A stretch of 64,000 bases of DNA from WTFY01 sp965220895 (GTDB lineage: Bacteria; Pseudomonadota; Gammaproteobacteria; UBA4575), in the NCBI GenBank assembly GCA_965220895.1, contig OZ244850.1:1674001-1738000 (forward strand), written 5' to 3'. Below the pieces are notes generated by a model, which worked only from the letters and a program-made list of their open reading frames with translations, searched no databases and had not been told where the DNA came from. A program made the translations under genes and the position numbers. How positions within the stretch are numbered: position 1 is the first letter of the stretch; every line of letters starts with the position of its first letter. This document shows, piece after piece, positions 1 through 9,292 of this stretch.

Positions 1-29
1 TATTGCGGGCCCAGCCGGCCGCTATATCT

Positions 30-1145
30 TCACTTTGTCCGGTGGACCTCGCCGAGGACCACCTCCCGGCGCGCGCCGGTGACGCTCGGCAGGTTGGCGG
101 GCTTGCCGTCCAGAGCCTGTTTGGCGAGCCAGGCGAAGGTCATGGCCTCCAGCCACTTTGCGGGCACCCCGTGAACATCGGTGCGCTCCACGGGCAGGCC
201 CGGCATCGCATGTTCGAGACGCGAGACCAGATAGGCATTATTGCTTCCCCCGCCGCACAGCAGGACTCGTGCGGGCGACAAGCGGGGATGGGCCTGCATG
301 CCCTGGGCGATGGACTGTGCCGTGAGTTCCACCAGGGTTGCCTGCACGTCCTCATGCGCCAGGGGCGTTCCATGTCGGGCCAGCCTGTTCCGCAGCCAGG
401 TGAGGTTGAACGTCTCGCGGCCGGTGGATTTGGGCGGCGGGCGTTCGAAATAGGGGTCTTCAAGCATCTGATCGAGCAAATCCCGGTTCACGGTGCCGCT
501 TTTCGCCCAGTCACCATTGTGGTCGAAATCAAGCCCCTGGCAATGCTGGATCCAGGCATCCGACAAGGTGTTTGCCGGCCCGGTATCAAAGCCCGTGACG
601 TCCAGGGAAGGGCCCGATGGCAGGAAGGTGAGGTTGGCAATGCCGCCCAGGTTCAGGATGGCCCGGTCTTCATTTCGGCTGCGAAACAGCCGGGCATGAT
701 AGGCGCAGGCGAGCGGCGCGCCCTGGCCCCCGGCATCGATATCCGCCTGACGAAAATTGCTGACGGTCGGGATGCCTGTTGTGTGTGCGATCTCCCGGGC
801 ATCGCCGAGCTGAATCGAGACCGGCGGCGTGCCCTCGGGGTCATGAAACACCGTTTGCCCGTGGCTGCCCACGGCTTGCACCTGGTCCGCCTGCACCGAG
901 GCCTCCTCAAGCAGGTCGCCAATGGCCTTTGCATAGGACGCTACCAGTTGCCGGTCGAGAGTTGCAGTGTCCTGGGGCCAGGTCCTGGCCGAAATGATGC
1001 GATTGATCTCGCTTTTCAGATCCGGGTCAATCCGCTGGCTGAGGTGTGCGACCAGGCGGGTGTCCGACACTGAAAAGTCCATCAGCACGGCATCAACAGC
1101 ATCCACGCTGGTGCCGGACATTAGCCCGATGAATAGCCTGGCCAT
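30..1145 (-). CDS. anmK: Anhydro-N-acetylmuramic acid kinase
   Basis: Cytoplasmic kinase of murein recycling. It phosphorylates and opens 1,6-anhydro-N-acetylmuramic acid to give MurNAc-6-phosphate. The 371-residue length matches the family. The phosphate-binding motif GLMSGTSVDAVD is at residues 7-18, followed by GSHGQTVFHDP, NLGGIANLT and the FDTGPANTLSDAW block that carries the catalytic Asp. The ATG at 1145 places the first motif at the expected distance. The next gene upstream on the same strand is an M23 murein peptidase, so both neighbours act on the cell wall, but a 284-base gap separates them and each probably has its own promoter. Confidence 0.96.
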   Translation of the reverse strand: MARLFIGLMSGTSVDAVDAVLMDFSVSDTRLVAHLSQRIDPDLKSEINRIISARTWPQDTATLDRQLVASYAKAIGDLLEEASVQADQVQAVGSHGQTVFHDPEGTPPVSIQLGDAREIAHTTGIPTVSNFRQADIDAGGQGAPLACAYHARLFRSRNEDRAILNLGGIANLTFLPSGPSLDVTGFDTGPANTLSDAWIQHCQGLDFDHNGDWAKSGTVNRDLLDQMLEDPYFERPPPKSTGRETFNLTWLRNRLARHGTPLAHEDVQATLVELTAQSIAQGMQAHPRLSPARVLLCGGGSNNAYLVSRLEHAMPGLPVERTDVHGVPAKWLEAMTFAWLAKQALDGKPANLPSVTGARREVVLGEVHRTK

Positions 1146-1196
1146 TACTTGTCTGCACTGTTCCTCGTTGAGGACTACAGTTTGCTAGGGAATTAT

Positions 1197-1377
1197 ATAC
1201 TTGACTAAACAAGTATCCATTTAACGCTTCACAGACCAGCGAATGCTGCCATCTCCACGTTCACCCGCCCCATTCCCGGAGGCTGACCCCTTGGTTATCG
1301 GGGATTTAGTGGGATTCTGCATCCCTGTATACAATATATTGTGAATTTAGGGCTCTTTGCAACTCTTGTTTAGTCAA
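1197..1377. repeat. 13-bp inverted repeat bounding an intergenic segment
   Basis: The 284-base gap between anmK and the M23 peptidase has no coding sequence I can recognise. It holds TTGACTAAACAAG at 1201-1213 and its exact reverse complement at 1365-1377. The left copy lies inside a small hairpin (ATACTTG / CAAGTAT, 1197-1216). Both copies begin with a -35-like TTGACT when read into the segment. A short palindrome ACAATATATTGT also lies between them. This could be a relic of a very small transposable element or a pair of promoter elements; the sequence does not decide which. Confidence 0.5.
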
Positions 1378-1429
1378 ATTATTTAAGTCCCGGTTGCTAT
1401 ATGTCAGGCAATTCTGGAAATGCGCGTGT

Positions 1430-2824
1430 CTACGGGACCTGCAAGGCCAGCCGATTCTGCGCATAGGCGTCGAAGTGCCGGGCGGGGGCTTGGATGGTTG
1501 CTAGGAAACGGTCCATCTCGGCATCCGGCAGGGACTTGGTCTGCGGCAGCCTGACCTTGAGCGGGTTGCGGTGCACCCCGTTGACCCGGAACTCGTAATG
1601 CAGGTGTGGGCCGGTGGAAAGCCCAGTGCTGCCCACGTAGCCGATGGTCTGGCCCTGCCTGACGGTGTGGCCGATGCCGGTTCCCCGGGCGTATTTCGAC
1701 ATGTGCGCATACAGGGTCGTGTAGATGTTGCCGTGCCTGAGCACGATCGTCTTTCCGTACTGGCCCTTGGTGCCCCGGTAGATGACCCGGCCGGCTCCCG
1801 TGGCCTTGATCGGTGTGCCGGTCGGTGCAGCGTAGTCGATGCCCTTGTGCGCGCGAATGATGTTCAGGATGGGGTGGCGCCTTCTCGGGTTGAAATAGGA
1901 ACTGATCCGCGCCAGCTCGACCGGGGTGCGCAGGAAGGTCTTGTGCAGGCTTTCGCCCTCGAGCGTGTAGTAATCGGTATGGCCGTTTTCATCGGTGTAG
2001 CGATAGGCCCTGTAGGTGATGCCCTTGTTGACGAACTCGGCCGCGGCAATTTTACCGTCGCCCACGTCCTCGCCGTCCAGCAGGAGTTTTTCATACAGGA
2101 TGGCGAAACGGTCGCCGACGCGAAGGTCATGTGCGAAGTCGATGTCCCAGCGGAAGATGTGCACCAGGTCCTGGATCAGGGTGTCTGACATCCCGGCCCG
2201 ATGCGCTGCAAGATACAGCGAGGAGTCGATGTTGCCGCTGGCAAACTGCAGGATCTTGTCCAGGGGCCGATGCAGGGCCTGTGCCGTGAAGGAATCCCCA
2301 TCCCGAAGATAGATGAGGGAACTTGCCGGGCCGTGCACCAGCTCCAGGCGTTCCAGGCGGTTATCACGAATCGAGAAAAGCAGTTCCTGTCCCGGGTAGA
2401 TTCTTGCGAGTGCCTTGCGATCCTTGCGTGTTTTCAGGATATGGGCGAGATCGGGGTAGATGCCCAGCCGATCGAAGATCGCCGAAAGCGTGTCGCCTCG
2501 TTTCACCACGACGGTCGTGCCCGGTACAGGCTTCGCGGCTGCGGTCCCCTCCGTTGTGGGTTGCAGGTCCGCATCGAGCACCAGGTCCGGTATCTCAAAC
2601 GCAACCGGGTCGTGGTCGGGGTCTGTCAATTCGCGGGGTGAGGGCGGGGTCAGGGGCAGGGGAATCTCCTGCATGCCGGTATCGGCCGGATCTGCACTGC
2701 CCGGGGTAGACTGGCCCTTCGGCATGATGAAGATCGCGGCAGCGACAAGCATGCCGGCCAGCAGCGCCGTGGCCAGGGGAATCAGGGGGAAGCTGCGCTC
2801 CGGTCTTTCTCGGGAAGGTCGCAT
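1430..2824 (-). CDS. Membrane-anchored LysM-like / M23 family murein peptidase
   Basis: Probable periplasmic murein DD-endopeptidase of the MepM / OapA type, 464 residues. A basic N-terminus is followed by one hydrophobic segment at about residues 12-34 (signal anchor). A LysM-like region with VVKRGDTLSAIF is at about 105-150. The C-terminal lysostaphin-type domain keeps the zinc ligands: H326-x3-D330 in HKGIDYAAP, H374 in the LYAHMS block, and HLH at 407-409. All metal ligands are present, so it should be active rather than an EnvC-like activator. The pairing M23 peptidase next to tyrS and anmK is common in Gammaproteobacteria. It is transcribed divergently from tyrS; the 169-base gap must carry both promoters. 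Confidence 0.93.
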   Translation of the reverse strand: MRPSRERPERSFPLIPLATALLAGMLVAAAIFIMPKGQSTPGSADPADTGMQEIPLPLTPPSPRELTDPDHDPVAFEIPDLVLDADLQPTTEGTAAAKPVPGTTVVVKRGDTLSAIFDRLGIYPDLAHILKTRKDRKALARIYPGQELLFSIRDNRLERLELVHGPASSLIYLRDGDSFTAQALHRPLDKILQFASGNIDSSLYLAAHRAGMSDTLIQDLVHIFRWDIDFAHDLRVGDRFAILYEKLLLDGEDVGDGKIAAAEFVNKGITYRAYRYTDENGHTDYYTLEGESLHKTFLRTPVELARISSYFNPRRRHPILNIIRAHKGIDYAAPTGTPIKATGAGRVIYRGTKGQYGKTIVLRHGNIYTTLYAHMSKYARGTGIGHTVRQGQTIGYVGSTGLSTGPHLHYEFRVNGVHRNPLKVRLPQTKSLPDAEMDRFLATIQAPARHFDAYAQNRLALQVP

Positions 2825-2993
2825 ACTTTAAGATGGACCTTCGGCCATGGGCACAATGTTCAAAAGACGAATCTCAATTTCCTGCATATGCTGACATCCC
2901 TGTTCTCCCAGAGCTTGGCAGAATTTAACAAAATCGGCTGGCCATTAAAAGCAAGGACTGGCATCCATTCGGGGACCCGTGCGGGCGGATCGA

Positions 2994-4193
2994 ATGGCTG
3001 ACGGGACTTCCATGGAGGAGCTGGTGCGCGGGGCCGAGGAGGTGATCGTGGCCGAGGACCTGGAGTCCAGGCTCGCCTCGGGCAAGCCCCTGCGCGTGAA
3101 AGCGGGCTTTGACCCGACGGCACCGGACCTGCACCTGGGGCATACCGTGCTCCTCAACAAGCTGCGCCAGTTCCAGCAGGCCGGCCATGAAATCATTTTC
3201 CTGATCGGCGACTTCACCGGCATGATCGGCGACCCGACCGGCAGGAACACCATGCGAAAACCGATGACGCGCGACCAGGTGCAGGAAAATGCCGAGACCT
3301 ACCGCAAGCAGGTTTTCAGGATTCTCGATCCCGACACCACGCGAATCGAGTTCAACTCCTCCTGGATGGACCGCCAGAGCGCAACCGACGTGGTCAGGCT
3401 GGCATCCAAGTACACCTTGGCGCGCATGCTGGAGCGCAACGATTTCCAGCAGCGATACGAATCGGGGCAGGGCATCGCCATCCACGAACTGCTGTACCCG
3501 CTGGTACAGGGCTACGACTCGGTGGTCCTGGAAGCGGACCTGGAACTCGGCGGTACGGACCAGAAGTTCAACCTGCTGGTGGGGCGTGAACTGCAAAAGG
3601 AACACGGCCAGGCGCCCCAGGTGGTCATGACAATGCCGATCCTGGAAGGCGTGACCCAGGGCCCGGAGAAGATGTCGAAGTCGCTCGACAACTACATCGG
3701 CATCACCGAGGCGCCCAACGAGATTTTCGGCAAGCTCATGAGCATCGACGATGAAAAGATGTGGCGTTACTTCGAGCTGCTGAGCTTTCGCCCGATGCAG
3801 GACATCGGCTCACTCAAGGAGGCGGTCCTCCAGGGCAAGAACCCGAGAGACGTCAAGTTCGAGCTGGCACTGGAGATCACCGAGCGCTTCCATGACGGAA
3901 AGGCCGCCGAGGCCGCCAAGGCCGATTTCATCCGGCGCTTCCAGAAAAGTGCCATCCCCGAGGAGGTTCCGGAAAAGCGTATCGACTGCGGCGGCGATGC
4001 GCTTCCGATCCGCAATCTCCTCAAGGAGACCGGCCTGGTCAGCAGTACTTCGGAGGCCATGCGCATGATCCGCCAGGGCGCGGTGAGAATCGATGGCTCC
4101 AAGGTGGAGGACACCGACCTGTCTTTGCCGCGCGGAACCTCGGGCATCTTCCAGGTGGGCAAGCGCAAGTTTTTGAAAATCAGCCTGATCTAA
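2994..4193 (+). CDS. tyrS: Tyrosyl-tRNA synthetase
   Basis: Class I aminoacyl-tRNA synthetase charging tRNA-Tyr in the cytoplasm. The HIGH-type motif HLGH is at residues 47-50, the KMSKS motif lies in GPEKMSKSLDN at about 224-234, and the C-terminal S4-like RNA-binding domain covers about 330-390 with the pattern MRMIRQGAVRIDG. The 399-residue length fits the bacterial form common in Pseudomonas-like Gammaproteobacteria. I chose the ATG at 2994; an in-frame GTG at 2979 would add five residues without similarity. No rho-independent terminator with a GC-rich stem follows, but the AT-rich hairpins starting at 4215 may end transcription. Confidence 0.96.
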   Translation: MADGTSMEELVRGAEEVIVAEDLESRLASGKPLRVKAGFDPTAPDLHLGHTVLLNKLRQFQQAGHEIIFLIGDFTGMIGDPTGRNTMRKPMTRDQVQENAETYRKQVFRILDPDTTRIEFNSSWMDRQSATDVVRLASKYTLARMLERNDFQQRYESGQGIAIHELLYPLVQGYDSVVLEADLELGGTDQKFNLLVGRELQKEHGQAPQVVMTMPILEGVTQGPEKMSKSLDNYIGITEAPNEIFGKLMSIDDEKMWRYFELLSFRPMQDIGSLKEAVLQGKNPRDVKFELALEITERFHDGKAAEAAKADFIRRFQKSAIPEEVPEKRIDCGGDALPIRNLLKETGLVSSTSEAMRMIRQGAVRIDGSKVEDTDLSLPRGTSGIFQVGKRKFLKISLI

Positions 4194-4214
4194 AGCAGAG
4201 CATTCGGCCCATGA

Positions 4215-4363
4215 TCACTGAAATGATTCTGACATTTCAGTGAGCTTCAGACATCCTCGTCGTATGTGACGATCTATACCTATCGGTCCGCTCATGTATA
4301 CAAAACCCTGGTTTTGTATACATGAGGAAGAATTGTGTATAGAAAATGATTGTTTTCTATACA
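4215..4363. repeat. Three tandem hairpins between convergent genes
   Basis: Three inverted repeats lie between the convergent tyrS and HAD genes. The first has 11-bp arms at 4215-4225 and 4233-4243 around a 7-base loop. The second is a near-perfect 36-base palindrome at 4291-4326 with 17-bp arms and a 2-base centre. The third has 11-bp arms at 4336-4346 and 4353-4363. The second and third share the core TGTATA followed by an A-run. They are AT-rich, unlike ordinary terminators, though arms ending in A or T runs could work as bidirectional terminators for the two genes. Confidence 0.75.
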
Positions 4364-4392
4364 TGTCGGGCCGACGTAGATGCCGTGGTGGC

Positions 4393-5058
4393 CTAGTCCA
4401 GAGCCAGCAGTTCGGCCAGGCTCTTGATCTCGTGGTCGGCCTTGAACGGAAGGTGCTCCGGGGTACGCCCGTAGCGGTTGATCCAGACCGAGGTGAACCC
4501 GTAGGAGGTCGCACCTGCGATATCCCAGGAGTTCGAGGATACGAAACAGATCTTGTTGCGCGAGCGGCCCAGCTGTTCCTCGACGAATTCATACACGGCG
4601 GGCGAAGGCTTGTAGGTGTGGATCAGCTCCGTCGAATACACCCCGTCCAGCACATCGCTGATGCCGGCATGCCTGAGCGTGGAGTTCAGTTTCTGCGGAG
4701 TGCCGTTGGACAGTACGGCGGTCTGCATGCCGTCGTTTTTCAGCGAGGTCAGCACGTCCTTGACATCCGGGTAGCAGGTGAGCTCCGAGTGGGCCTTGAG
4801 GATCTTCTTCTTGATGCCTTCATCACTGACTCCGTACACCTCGCAGGCGAAGTCCAGCGCGTACTTCTGGATCCGGTCGTAACTGGTGTACTGGTTCATC
4901 AGGCTCAGCTGAGAGGAGTACTGCAGGCGTTTGGAGCGCCACAGCTTGTAGATGATCAGGGCATTCTCCCCCAGTTCATCCCGGTACTTCTCGAAGGGAA
5001 GGTAGGTGTCCAGCAATGCCCCGTAGGCATTGAACACGTAGGTCTTGATGTTTTTCAT
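4393..5058 (-). CDS. Haloacid dehalogenase type II homologue lacking the catalytic Asp
   Basis: HAD-superfamily protein of 221 residues closely matching L-2-haloacid dehalogenases. The substrate-binding block LWRSKRLQYSS, the LSNG serine motif, the lysine in YKPSPAVYEF and the FVSSNSWDIAGA block are all intact. The first motif, normally FDAYGT with Asp as nucleophile, reads FNAYGA with Asn at position 10 (codon AAT). In L-2-haloacid dehalogenases the Asp forms the ester intermediate, so this protein should lack the standard activity unless the Asn is deamidated or it has another role. The start ATG at 5058 fits family length. It converges with tyrS across the hairpin region. Confidence 0.88.
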   Translation of the reverse strand: MKNIKTYVFNAYGALLDTYLPFEKYRDELGENALIIYKLWRSKRLQYSSQLSLMNQYTSYDRIQKYALDFACEVYGVSDEGIKKKILKAHSELTCYPDVKDVLTSLKNDGMQTAVLSNGTPQKLNSTLRHAGISDVLDGVYSTELIHTYKPSPAVYEFVEEQLGRSRNKICFVSSNSWDIAGATSYGFTSVWINRYGRTPEHLPFKADHEIKSLAELLALD

Positions 5059-5236
5059 GGCGTTGGTTTTCCGGGAGTACGTTTCAATCGTGCCAGACCT
5101 GGGGCTCGGTACGCTCGGGCCGGGGGTCTGGAATCCGTGCCGGGGCGTATGGTACTGGAAAGACGCCGGCGTTTGTATGCCTGAATGGCAGGCCCGGGTC
5201 CGGGCAGTCTCATATGGGCTGAATCCCCACGGTTTC

Positions 5237-5266
5237 TTGACAGGATATACCCCAATGGGTTATGTC
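5237..5266 (+). promoter_or_regulatory. Promoter and operator of the XRE gene
   Basis: TTGACA at 5237-5242 is followed, 17-18 bases later, by TTATGT/TATGTC at 5260-5266 as a weak -10. The spacer contains an imperfect palindrome at 5247-5263 (ATACCCCA-A-TGGGTTAT, one mismatched pair) that overlaps the -10. A palindrome between -35 and -10 immediately upstream of a helix-turn-helix gene is the usual layout for autorepression by an antitoxin. Confidence 0.6.
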
Positions 5267-5331
5267 AAAACCAAGTAATGCAAACAATCGCCATTGCCGC
5301 CGCAATCAAGAGAACTGAATAAGGAGAGAAG

Positions 5332-5616
5332 ATGAGCACGTTTGGAGAAGAGCTGATTCAGTCCCTCAACGAAGCCCTTGCCCATGCAAAGGGTGAGGGT
5401 CCCGCCGTGGTTCATGCCTGCGTGACTCCACGCAAGGTCCGTGAGCAAGTCAAGCTGACACAGGCCCAGATGGCACCCTTGCTGGGCATGAGTCTGTCCG
5501 GTTACCGCAAGTGGGAACAGGGAACCCGCCAGATCAGCGGTCCGGCTGCTGCCCTTCTGCGCGTCATCGAAAAGGAACCGGAAGCGGTCAGGCGTGCGTT
5601 GTTTTCTTCAGAATAA
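5332..5616 (+). CDS. XRE-type helix-turn-helix regulator, antitoxin-like
   Basis: A 94-residue protein with a Cro/C1-type HTH in its second half: VREQVKLTQAQMAPLLGMS then GYRKWEQGTRQISGP, ending in a LLRVIEKEPEAVRRAL tail. This architecture is typical of the antitoxins of HigBA/MqsRA/NadS-like pairs, where the toxin gene usually lies just upstream. Here the 270 bases upstream contain no toxin ORF that I can recognise, so it is an orphan regulator or the survivor of a decayed pair. A good Shine-Dalgarno (AAGGAGAGAAG) precedes the ATG. Its 3' end runs into the relic of an AAA ATPase on the opposite strand. Confidence 0.8.
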   Translation: MSTFGEELIQSLNEALAHAKGEGPAVVHACVTPRKVREQVKLTQAQMAPLLGMSLSGYRKWEQGTRQISGPAAALLRVIEKEPEAVRRALFSSE

Positions 5617-5761
5617 GGTACTGCAAAGGTCCAGATACCTCTCTAGTCCTTTTCCAGCCATGTTGGGCCCCGGCCCCGTGCATTGGATGCGCCGGGCCGT
5701 TCAGTGCCGTCGCCTGCCAGTGCAGGGTGAGGTGCGCGCCGAGGCCAAGTTCGGGCCACAG

Positions 5762-5887
5762 AAGAATGCTTTTTCCGGAACCGTTTTCTCCAAACACCAA
5801 GACGGGCTTGGGTCGTTTTTCGTCAAACGGGAAGCCGATGTCTAACTTCTGGATAGGGCCGTAGTTCGCGAGATTCCTATTCGACAA
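5762..5887 (-). pseudogene. Relic of an AAA ATPase N-terminus
   Basis: The first 42 codons resemble the start of the intact ATPase gene at 39999-41837. NYGPI is followed by FPF, then PKPVL, then the Walker A motif GENGSGKSI, each in the same order and spacing. Beyond the Walker A the reading frame continues to 5588 but similarity stops abruptly (LLWPELGLGA...). The rest of the protein, including signature motif, Walker B and nuclease-like part, is missing. It is the 5' stump of a relative of the island ATPase, left after deletion. An ATG start is present but there is no reason to expect a functional product. Confidence 0.72.
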
Positions 5888-5959
5888 TCGGTAGCTTTGC
5901 AGGCCGTTAGGGCACGCTTGACCACAAACTCGTGGTTGCAGGCACAGGGCCTGTATTGA

Positions 5960-6400
5960 TCAGGCACTGGTCTTGTCGTTAGGCCATGGATTGAGCAGCC
6001 GGATATCGAAGTGTATGAAATTCTTCGTGTTTCGGGTCACGAGAATCATTTCATGCCGAATGGCAACCGATGCGATTTGGGCATCCGCTGCGGCAGGCGG
6101 GCGGCCAGCACGGTCCCCGTCCCCCATGAGGCGTCCCCAGACCGCAGCCGCATGGCCATCGAAAGGCAGGACACGCCCCTCAAACTGCTTGGCGAGATCC
6201 TGCTCAATCCACCTTTCAAATCGCTTGCGACGCGCCTGCTCCTTCGCCTTGCGGGCGCCTCGAACGAGCTCCCCGATGGTTTGCGAGGCCAGGAACAGGT
6301 CGGTCGGGGCCTGTGTCTTGAGCCAGTCGAGCACAGTCTTTTCAGGTCGTGGCCTGACCGTCTCGCTGATGATGTTGGTATCGAGAAGAAAGGCCATCAA
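5960..6400 (-). CDS. vapC: PIN-domain ribonuclease toxin, VapC-like
   Basis: Toxin of a type II toxin-antitoxin pair, about 145 residues. PIN-domain acidic residues are visible: Asp in FLLDTNIISE near the N-terminus, Glu in TIGELVRGAR, Asp in AADAQIASVA, and the TRNTKNF block near the C-terminus. These coordinate the divalent metal for RNA cleavage; VapC toxins typically cut tRNA or rRNA, but the target is not readable from sequence. The start overlaps the stop of the upstream antitoxin gene by four bases (ATGA), indicating translational coupling. All catalytic positions are intact. Confidence 0.9.
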   Translation of the reverse strand: MMAFLLDTNIISETVRPRPEKTVLDWLKTQAPTDLFLASQTIGELVRGARKAKEQARRKRFERWIEQDLAKQFEGRVLPFDGHAAAVWGRLMGDGDRAGRPPAAADAQIASVAIRHEMILVTRNTKNFIHFDIRLLNPWPNDKTSA

Positions 6401-6717
6401 TCGAAGTCGGCAGCGCGGCCGGTGGTCCGGTCGCGCTCAATGGGCAATTCGGTTTCGGTCAGGGGCGAAGCACGGAGAAACGCGACCAGTTCGGCGCCTG
6501 TCTTTGCTTTAGCGGTAGCCAGCACTGGCTGCAGCGACTTGCGGATGCGTTCGGCTTCCGCACTGTCTGACCGGAGGACACCGGCGAGGGCCTTGACGAG
6601 GGGAGCATCATGAGAGGGAACCGTGACCTCGACACGCCTGGAACCGCTGGATGCCATCCTTTTTCGGTGGCGAGAGACACGTGATGCCTCTCGAGTCTTC
6701 AAATTATTTGGTTTCAT
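6397..6717 (-). CDS. Antitoxin partner of the PIN toxin
   Basis: A 106-residue basic protein encoded directly upstream of, and overlapping, the PIN toxin. The N-terminus is rich in Lys and Arg and includes SRRVEVTVPSHDAPLVKALA, a beta-strand plus helix pattern compatible with a ribbon-helix-helix DNA-binding fold. The C-terminal acidic stretch (TETELPIERDRT...) would wrap the toxin. I do not recognise a specific antitoxin family; the assignment rests on gene order, overlap, size, and the large palindrome directly upstream. Start taken as the ATG at 6717, six bases from the palindrome; no strong Shine-Dalgarno is seen. Confidence 0.78.
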   Translation of the reverse strand: MKPNNLKTREASRVSRHRKRMASSGSRRVEVTVPSHDAPLVKALAGVLRSDSAEAERIRKSLQPVLATAKAKTGAELVAFLRASPLTETELPIERDRTTGRAADFD

Positions 6718-6723
6718 GGCAGC

Positions 6724-6781
6724 GTATCCTAATATCCGGTAACGTTACCGGATATTAGGATACGGGCAACCTGTATGTCAA
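6724..6781 (-). promoter_or_regulatory. VapBC promoter with 40-bp perfect palindromic operator
   Basis: A perfect palindrome with 20-bp arms and no spacer occupies 6724-6763 (arm GTATCCTAATATCCGGTAAC). On the minus strand TTGACA (6776-6781) and TAATAT (6752-6757) form a near-consensus sigma-70 promoter with an 18-base spacer. The -10 lies inside the palindrome. Binding of a symmetric antitoxin-toxin complex here would block RNA polymerase, the usual conditional-cooperativity arrangement of type II toxin-antitoxin operons. Confidence 0.85.
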
Positions 6782-6784
6782 GTA

Positions 6785-6810
6785 CAGGTTCAATCCACAG
6801 GTTCAATCCA
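6785..6810. repeat. Tandem 13-bp repeat
   Basis: AGGTTCAATCCAC occurs twice head to tail between the toxin-antitoxin promoter and the rrn promoters. From 6811 to about 6985 I see no coding region or other signal. Confidence 0.6.
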
Positions 6811-6989
6811 CTGCTCAAGCAGTATTGGAAATTCCGGGACTGTTTTCAGGATGATGCTGTGGAGCGGGGCTTCTGCAACTACCAGCGATCGCATGCCGCA
6901 CTCGACCATCGAACTCCCAACGAGTGCCCAGTCCAACCGGAGACCGCCTGATCCCATCCGTGCCATAGGTGCTGAACCCATACATTTGC

Positions 6990-7188
6990 TTGACCTGAGC
7001 CCAAAGGCGCCTATAATGCACGCCGCACTGCCCTCTGGATGCATGAATTGGACCCGGCGGGCGGGCTTCTGGAATTTGCTTCGGTTTTGACACAAACCGG
7101 TAGAAAAGCATACACTGGATTTTCGCTTGCGGCCTCTTGCCGGAGTGGCTCTTTTACAAATTGGAAATCGAGATGACTTGTGTGGGCG
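6990..7188 (+). promoter_or_regulatory. rrn operon promoters P1 and P2, boxA and processing stem
   Basis: P1: TTGACC (6990-6995), 16-base spacer, perfect TATAAT (7012-7017), then a GC-rich discriminator, the pattern linked to stringent control. P2: TTGACA (7087-7092), 18-base spacer, TACACT (7111-7116). A boxA-like antitermination element GGCTCTTTTACAA lies at 7147-7159. The segment 7175-7188 (GACTTGTGTGGGCG) is exactly complementary to 8885-8898 beyond the 16S 3' end and forms the RNase III processing stem of pre-16S RNA. Confidence 0.85.
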
Positions 7189-7306
7189 CTCTGTAGGCGC
7201 CTTACTTTAGTAAGGGTGATAACCATTCAGATGAGAAGGGTCTCAGGACGGGCAACTGTCCGACGGACCCGACGACCGGTTTGCGGTCTCGTACCGCAAC
7301 CATTTT

Positions 7307-8854
<1,548 letters not shown>

Positions 8855-9034
8855 TAGAGAGCTGTTATCACTTCGCCCGCAGAACGCCCACACAAGTCAA
8901 TCTAGATAGTCAGGCATACGCAAAATGATATTTCCTCGAAAGCGTATGTCTCATTTTTGATGCATGCAGGATCGGGCCTGGAGCCGTCTCATCGGTTCAG
9001 GTGCGCTTGGCAGGGCAGGGATACACGGGATTCT

Positions 9035-9111
<77 letters not shown>

Positions 9112-9216
9112 CTTTAGGAATCAAGTTGTAGGGGGCTGTCTGCAGGCAAGGGACGACACCTCAAGATCATTACCCCGACTTGCAAGTGAAAGTACGAGAT
9201 TCTTGCAGCATGACCA

Positions 9217-9292
9217 GGGGCTATAGCTCAGCAGGGAGAGCGCCTGCTTTGCACGCAGGAGGTCGGCGGTTCGATCCCGCCTAGCTCCACCA
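9217..9292 (+). tRNA. tRNA-Ala (TGC)
   Basis: Seventy-six bases including CCA, second spacer tRNA of the rrn operon. Acceptor GGGGCTA pairs with TAGCTCC (one wobble). Anticodon TGC at 9250-9252 in the loop TTTGCAC; T-arm GGCGGTTCGATCCCGCC. The Ile-Ala pair is the standard rrn spacer arrangement. Confidence 0.98.

Noticed and set aside
4291..4326. Palindrome read as the start of a coding frame (ATG-TAT-ACA-AAA) like the ATPase start at 39999
   Set aside because: The match is about a dozen bases and is explained by the palindrome; the following codons do not resemble the ATPase.
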